Positions 60,444 to 64,000 of a stretch of 64,000 nucleotides of DNA are shown piece after piece (position 1 is the first letter of the stretch; every line of letters starts with the position of its first letter). The notes beneath the pieces were generated by a model. The model ran no database searches. It saw nothing but the letters and a program-made list of their open reading frames with translations, and was not told where the DNA came from. Position numbers and translations under genes: made by a program. Source of the stretch: CAJCIW01 sp963833965 (GTDB lineage: Bacteria; Chlamydiota; Chlamydiia; Chlamydiales; Rhabdochlamydiaceae); the NCBI GenBank assembly GCA_963833965.1, contig CAWHZZ010000003.1:558001-622000 (forward strand), given 5' to 3'.

Positions 60444-61561
60444 AAGTGGAGATCAAAATTCCCGCCATGGGCGAATCCGTCGTCGAGGCGATCGTGAGCA
60501 ATATCATCAAACCCTCGGGAAGTTTTGTCAAACTCGACGAAGACATTTTGGAATTAGAGACCGACAAAGTCAACCAGGTCTTGCACGCCCCGCAAAACGG
60601 TCAGTTGACGCTCAATGTCAAAAAGGATGACACAGTCAAAATCGGCCAGGTGATCGGCTTTGTCGACACTGATGCAAAGGCGCCTGCAGGAGAAACTCCA
60701 GCGCCGGCGCCAAAACCGGTTCCGCCTACGCCTCCCCCTGCGCCGATGCCCGAGGTGAAAAGAGTTCCAGGCGAAAGCGCCCGCATGACGATGGCAGAAT
60801 TTGCTTCCAGTGTCAAAGAAAGCCCAAAAACGGCCCCAGTTTCAAAGCCTGAGCAACCGCAAGGACAGTCCACACGCAAGAAAATGAGCAATTTGCGCAA
60901 AGTCATCGCTTCTCGCCTCGTCGAAGCAAAAAACTCAACAGCCATGCTCACAACGTTCAATGAAGTTGACATGTCTGCCGTCATGGTGATCAGAAACCGT
61001 GAGAAGGACAATTTCCTCAAAAAATATGGCGTTAAACTGGGATTCATGTCCTTTTTCGCCAAAGCTGTCGTCGCCGCTCTCAAAGAGATCCCGGAGGTCA
61101 ATGCGATGATCGATGGCGACGAGATCGTCTCCTTCCAAAGCTACGACATCGGCGTCGCTGTCTCCACAGAACGCGGGTTGATGGTCCCCGTGATCAAAAA
61201 TTGCGATCAGCTCAGCTATAGCGGCATTGAAAAAGAGATCGAAGTGTACGCCAAGAAGGCGCGCGAAGGGAGCATTTCGATCGACGATCTTCGCGGAGGC
61301 AATTTCACGATCACCAACGGCGGCATTTTTGGCTCTTTGCTTTCCACGCCGATCCTCAACCCTCCGCAAAGCGCCATTTTAGGCATGCACTCGATCGTCA
61401 AGCGACCTATGGTCGTAAGTGATGAGATCGTGATCCGGCCGATGATGTACCTCGCTCTCAGTTATGACCATCGGATCGTCGACGGCAAAGAAGCGGTGTT
61501 ATTCCTCGTCCACGTGAAGCATAGCCTCGAAGACCCCTCAAGACTGCTATTGGATTTGTAA
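60440..61561 (+). CDS. sucB: 2-oxoglutarate dehydrogenase E2 (dihydrolipoamide succinyltransferase)
   Basis: 373 residues. Lipoyl domain 1-77 with the lipoylated Lys in LETDKVNQ; a Pro/Ala-rich linker; and the catalytic domain from about 150 to the end, with DHRIVDG carrying the active His and Asp. Between them the usual peripheral-subunit-binding domain (consensus SPAARKLA...GTGRxGRxxKxD) is not recognisable; only VPGESARMTMAEFASSVKE is found there. This explains the shorter length (E. coli SucB is about 405). Overlaps sucA by 4 nt. Confidence 0.94.
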   Translation: MKVEIKIPAMGESVVEAIVSNIIKPSGSFVKLDEDILELETDKVNQVLHAPQNGQLTLNVKKDDTVKIGQVIGFVDTDAKAPAGETPAPAPKPVPPTPPPAPMPEVKRVPGESARMTMAEFASSVKESPKTAPVSKPEQPQGQSTRKKMSNLRKVIASRLVEAKNSTAMLTTFNEVDMSAVMVIRNREKDNFLKKYGVKLGFMSFFAKAVVAALKEIPEVNAMIDGDEIVSFQSYDIGVAVSTERGLMVPVIKNCDQLSYSGIEKEIEVYAKKAREGSISIDDLRGGNFTITNGGIFGSLLSTPILNPPQSAILGMHSIVKRPMVVSDEIVIRPMMYLALSYDHRIVDGKEAVLFLVHVKHSLEDPSRLLLDL

Positions 61562-61563
61562 TC

Positions 61564-62952
61564 ATGCCAGAAACAGCATTCGATATCGTCGTGATTGGAT
61601 CGGGGCCTGGAGGCTACGTCGCCGCCATCCGCGCCGCCCAACTCGGCTTCAAGACCGCTTGCATTGAAATGCAGGCGCTCGGCGGCACATGCCTCAACAT
61701 CGGCTGCATCCCCTCCAAGACCTTCTTGCATTCCACAGAACTCCTGCAGACTTTGCAGAATGAAGGGAAAAAGCACGGCATCGAAACCCAAGGAATCCAA
61801 TTCAATTTCAAACAGCTGATGACACGCAAAAGCCAAGTTGTCGCCACGTTCAACGCCGGAGTCGCCAGCCTCTTCAAGAAAAATAAAGTCACACACATTC
61901 AAGGCAGAGGGACTCTCGTCAGTCCCTCAACCATCAGCGTGTCTAACAACACCGTTTCCGCCCATCACATCATTTTGGCAACGGGCTCCGAACCGATCGC
62001 GCTGCCCTTTCTCCCCTTCGATGAGCGCAAGGTCACCTCCTCAACAGGCGCCTTGAGTTTGGAGCAAATCCCCAAGGAGATGCTCGTCGTTGGCGCCGGG
62101 GTTATCGGCGTCGAGCTCGGCTCCGTCTACTCTCGCCTCGGCACTAAAGTCACCTTCATCGAATTCCTCGATAAAATCTGTCCTACCCTCGATGAAAGTC
62201 TCTCCAAAGAGCTGCAAAAACTGCTCGAGCGACAAGGCATGCAATTTAATCTCTCTTCTAAAGTCACGTCAGCGCAAGTGAGTGAAAAACAAATCACCCT
62301 CAAAGTGTCCATGCCCGATCAGTCCACAAAAGAAATGACCGGCGACGTCGTCCTTGTGAGCATCGGCCGAAAACCCTATACGCAAGGTCTCGGCCTTGAG
62401 AAAGTAGGCGTGCAGCAAAATGAGAAAGGATTTGTGATGATCGACGGCATGTTCAGAACGAACATTCCAAACATCTACGCCATTGGGGACATCGTCGATG
62501 GCCCCATGCTCGCGCACAAAGCCTCTGAAGAGGGCATCGCTGTCGCCGAGATCATCGCAGGCCAGCATCCCAAGATCGAATACGCGGCGATTCCCAATGT
62601 CGTCTACACCCACCCGGAAGTCGCCTCCGTCGGCATGACCGAATCGGAAGCCAGGGCCGCCGGCCTCGACATCAAAATTGGGACATTCCCCTTCAAAGCA
62701 AACTCGCGCGCGGTCTGCACCGGCGAAGATAGCGGTTTTCTCAAAATGATCGCAGAGGCAAAGACGGGCAAAGTCATCGGCGTTCACATCATTGGCGCCC
62801 ACGCCTCAGAGCTCATCGCGGAAGGTGCGCTCGTTATCCAGAAAAGATTAACTGTCACAGACATCCTCCACACGCCCCACGCGCATCCCACACTCGCTGA
62901 AGCGATGAAGGAAGCTGCGCTCGACGTCGAGAAGCGCGCAATTCATAAATAA
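61564..62952 (+). CDS. lpdA: Dihydrolipoamide dehydrogenase (E3)
   Basis: FAD flavoprotein that reoxidises dihydrolipoamide with NAD+. 462 residues. FAD-binding GSGPGGYVAA (12-21), redox disulfide C43/C48 (GGTCLNIGCIPSK), NAD-binding GAGVIGVELG, and the C-terminal HAHPTLAEAMKEAALD with the catalytic His-Glu pair. Two nucleotides after sucB. It may serve all lipoamide complexes of the cell. Confidence 0.95.
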   Translation: MPETAFDIVVIGSGPGGYVAAIRAAQLGFKTACIEMQALGGTCLNIGCIPSKTFLHSTELLQTLQNEGKKHGIETQGIQFNFKQLMTRKSQVVATFNAGVASLFKKNKVTHIQGRGTLVSPSTISVSNNTVSAHHIILATGSEPIALPFLPFDERKVTSSTGALSLEQIPKEMLVVGAGVIGVELGSVYSRLGTKVTFIEFLDKICPTLDESLSKELQKLLERQGMQFNLSSKVTSAQVSEKQITLKVSMPDQSTKEMTGDVVLVSIGRKPYTQGLGLEKVGVQQNEKGFVMIDGMFRTNIPNIYAIGDIVDGPMLAHKASEEGIAVAEIIAGQHPKIEYAAIPNVVYTHPEVASVGMTESEARAAGLDIKIGTFPFKANSRAVCTGEDSGFLKMIAEAKTGKVIGVHIIGAHASELIAEGALVIQKRLTVTDILHTPHAHPTLAEAMKEAALDVEKRAIHK

Positions 62953-62976
62953 AACTGCAAGGTCGACAGAAAAAGT

Positions 62977-63546
62977 TCAATAACTCTGGGATTTGCCGCA
63001 GCCGCAGGAGCCCTTTACGTTAGGGTTGCTGATTTTGAAACCGGAGCCGTTCAGCCCGTCGACGAAGTCGATTTCGGAGCCGAGGAGGCGCGAGACATCT
63101 GCTTTATTGACGTGGACCTCGACGCCGTTTGAAGCAAAGATTTGGTCGTCGGCTTCTGCCTTTTCAGAATAGTCAAGGACATATTCGAAGCCGCTGCAAC
63201 CGGCCGCTTTGTCGCCAAAACGAAGGCCCCAGCCTTCTTTCCCTTCTTCTTTGAGGATTTGGCGGTATTTGTCGGCGGCGCGTTTGGTCAAGGAGATGCT
63301 GGACAGGTCGGCCTTTTCGGCTAAAATTTCGTTGAGACGAGAGACCATCTCTTCGATGTCTTCAGAGGCGAAGCCATGGCTGAGCATGCCCGCTTCCAAG
63401 GTTTCCCAGGTCGCAGCCCCGCAGCCGACGCAATGTAGGCCGCGATTGGTCATTTCTTGCGCTAATTTTTGGCTCTTATGAGGAAAATGAGCAAATATTT
63501 CCTCGATCGTCATCTCTTTTGAAACTGTCTTATGTCCCATTTTCAT
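62977..63546 (-). CDS. DUF1858 domain fused to A-type Fe-S carrier (IscA/ErpA-like)
   Basis: 189 residues. Residues 8-75 are a DUF1858 domain with C39-V-G-C42. Residues 82-183 are an A-type carrier with the three cluster Cys at 117, 181 and 183 (GCSGFEY ... GSCGCG). It should hold and pass Fe-S clusters; the fused redox-disulfide domain may assist. Ferredoxin follows upstream by 8 nt, so Fe-S functions are paired. Confidence 0.85.
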   Translation of the reverse strand: MKMGHKTVSKEMTIEEIFAHFPHKSQKLAQEMTNRGLHCVGCGAATWETLEAGMLSHGFASEDIEEMVSRLNEILAEKADLSSISLTKRAADKYRQILKEEGKEGWGLRFGDKAAGCSGFEYVLDYSEKAEADDQIFASNGVEVHVNKADVSRLLGSEIDFVDGLNGSGFKISNPNVKGSCGCGKSQSY

Positions 63547-63554
63547 CCCCTAGA

Positions 63555-63818
63555 TTAATATTTAATTTTTACACAGCCGCCCTTGATCCTGCATTGGCAG
63601 GCAAGGCGCTCCCTGTCTTGGTCCCCTAAAAAATCTTTTTCCTCTTGAGTGAAGTCGGAAAGGTTCTCGAAACCTTCGACGATTTCGATCACGCACGTGC
63701 CACATACCCCTTCTGTGCATGCAAAGGGAACGCCTGCTTCTTCGCAGAACTCGTGAATCGGCGAATCCTCGTCGAGGTCTTTCTCTTCGCCTGTATTTTC
63801 AAAAATAAGCTTGGGCAT
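63555..63818 (-). CDS. [2Fe-2S] ferredoxin
   Basis: 87 residues. Cluster Cys at 34, 39, 42 and 74 (FACTEGVCGTCVIE ... RLACQCRIKGG), the C-x4-C-x2-C spacing of adrenodoxin/plant-type ferredoxins. An acidic face (EEKDLDEDSP, EGFENL) suits docking to reductases. Electron carrier; may feed Fe-S assembly or radical-SAM enzymes such as HemW and RimO in this window. First gene of the pair with the DUF1858-IscA fusion. Confidence 0.92.
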   Translation of the reverse strand: MPKLIFENTGEEKDLDEDSPIHEFCEEAGVPFACTEGVCGTCVIEIVEGFENLSDFTQEEKDFLGDQDRERLACQCRIKGGCVKIKY

Positions 63819-63869
63819 CCCACTTTCTCCATTTGAATAGGGAAAAATAACATAAAATCGCCCAAAAGT

Positions 63870-63899
63870 AAAGGGGCGGATGTTGCCACCCGCCCCTTT
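63870..63899 (-). terminator. Rho-independent terminator
   Basis: AAAGGGGCGG/CCGCCCCTTT hairpin, ten base pairs with a 10-nt loop; on the minus strand it is followed by TACTTTTG. It closes the next gene upstream (63927 on) and separates it from the ferredoxin unit. Confidence 0.8.
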
Positions 63900-63926
63900 T
63901 GTTACAAATTTGTTTTTGAGTCTTAA

Positions 63927-64000
63927 TTAGATCAGCTCTGGCCTCTCGTGGTTTTGGGTAGCGTCTTCTGCAAGCAGTTCAACCACAGTCTCTTTTAAGG
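63927..64000 (-). CDS. 3' end of an unidentified gene
   Basis: The last 23 codons read ...LKETVVELLAEDATQNHERPELI and stop at 63927-63929; the gene runs off the window. A terminator follows at 63870. Too little sequence to identify it. Confidence 0.55.
   Translation of the reverse strand, partial: LKETVVELLAEDATQNHERPELI

Noticed and set aside
1..64000. tRNA or rRNA genes
   Set aside because: No cloverleaf with TTCRANNC-type T-loop or rRNA-like stretch was found in the intergenic spaces read by eye.

Overview
The window comes from a chlamydia, most likely an environmental (Parachlamydiales-type) one rather than a Chlamydiaceae species. The clearest marker is the block hemW - acidic coiled-coil protein - sucA - sucB, which matches the gene order I remember around CT052-CT055 of Chlamydia trachomatis. 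Other markers are a Pkn1-like kinase with a C-terminal FGE-sulfatase domain, a short RodZ, a DhnA-type aldolase and gatCAB. The moderate G+C, a tripartite RND efflux operon, toxin-antitoxin loci, IS607 and an F-box protein fit an amoeba-associated lineage. A species cannot be fixed from the sequence. No rRNA, tRNA or CRISPR array was seen.

Layout. 0-6.4 kb: end of a large AsmA/TamB-like protein, then a leftward operon (GNAT, sugar MFS porter, class I aldolase, ABM-domain protein). 6.5-11.8 kb: DUF1398 protein, rlmI-rimO, an exported peroxiredoxin, an F-box protein and an orphan. 11.9-17.6 kb: oppABCDF. 17.5-27.7 kb: APC-USP permease, higBA, LMW phosphatase, Pkn1-like kinase, YyaL-like protein, rodZ, rnhC, recN. 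27.65-34.2 kb: accessory region with an AbiE pair, a BrnT/BrnA-like pair, an IS607 element, a gene split by a 182-bp MITE and an M48-like peptidase. 34.2-39.3 kb: methyltransferase, deoxyribosyltransferase-like protein, Yip1 protein, small unknowns and an SDR. 39.4-42.8 kb: gatCAB. 43.1-49.2 kb: efflux operon. 49.2-55.5 kb: XerC/D recombinase and three candidate effectors. 55.6-64 kb: hemW, the CT053-like gene, sucA-sucB-lpdA, a DUF1858-IscA fusion, a ferredoxin and the 3' end of another gene.

The most distinctive feature is the amount of small palindromic DNA: two identical 182-bp TA-flanked MITEs, one of which splits a gene so exactly that removing it restores the frame; several unrelated fold-back elements of 100-210 bp lodged between genes of one operon or in a 5' leader; and a dispersed GCAAAGRCGC-type hairpin repeat. 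The IS607 TnpB appears to have moved its RuvC-II glutamate. The TA cluster after recN ends in a decayed copy of the recN 3' end, which suggests how it was inserted.

Functionally, the core genes serve sugar uptake and glycolysis, peptide import, translation quality (GatCAB, RimO, RlmI), the oxoglutarate dehydrogenase complex, Fe-S/redox supply and drug efflux. The accessory genes look like host-interaction factors and mobile or defence modules.
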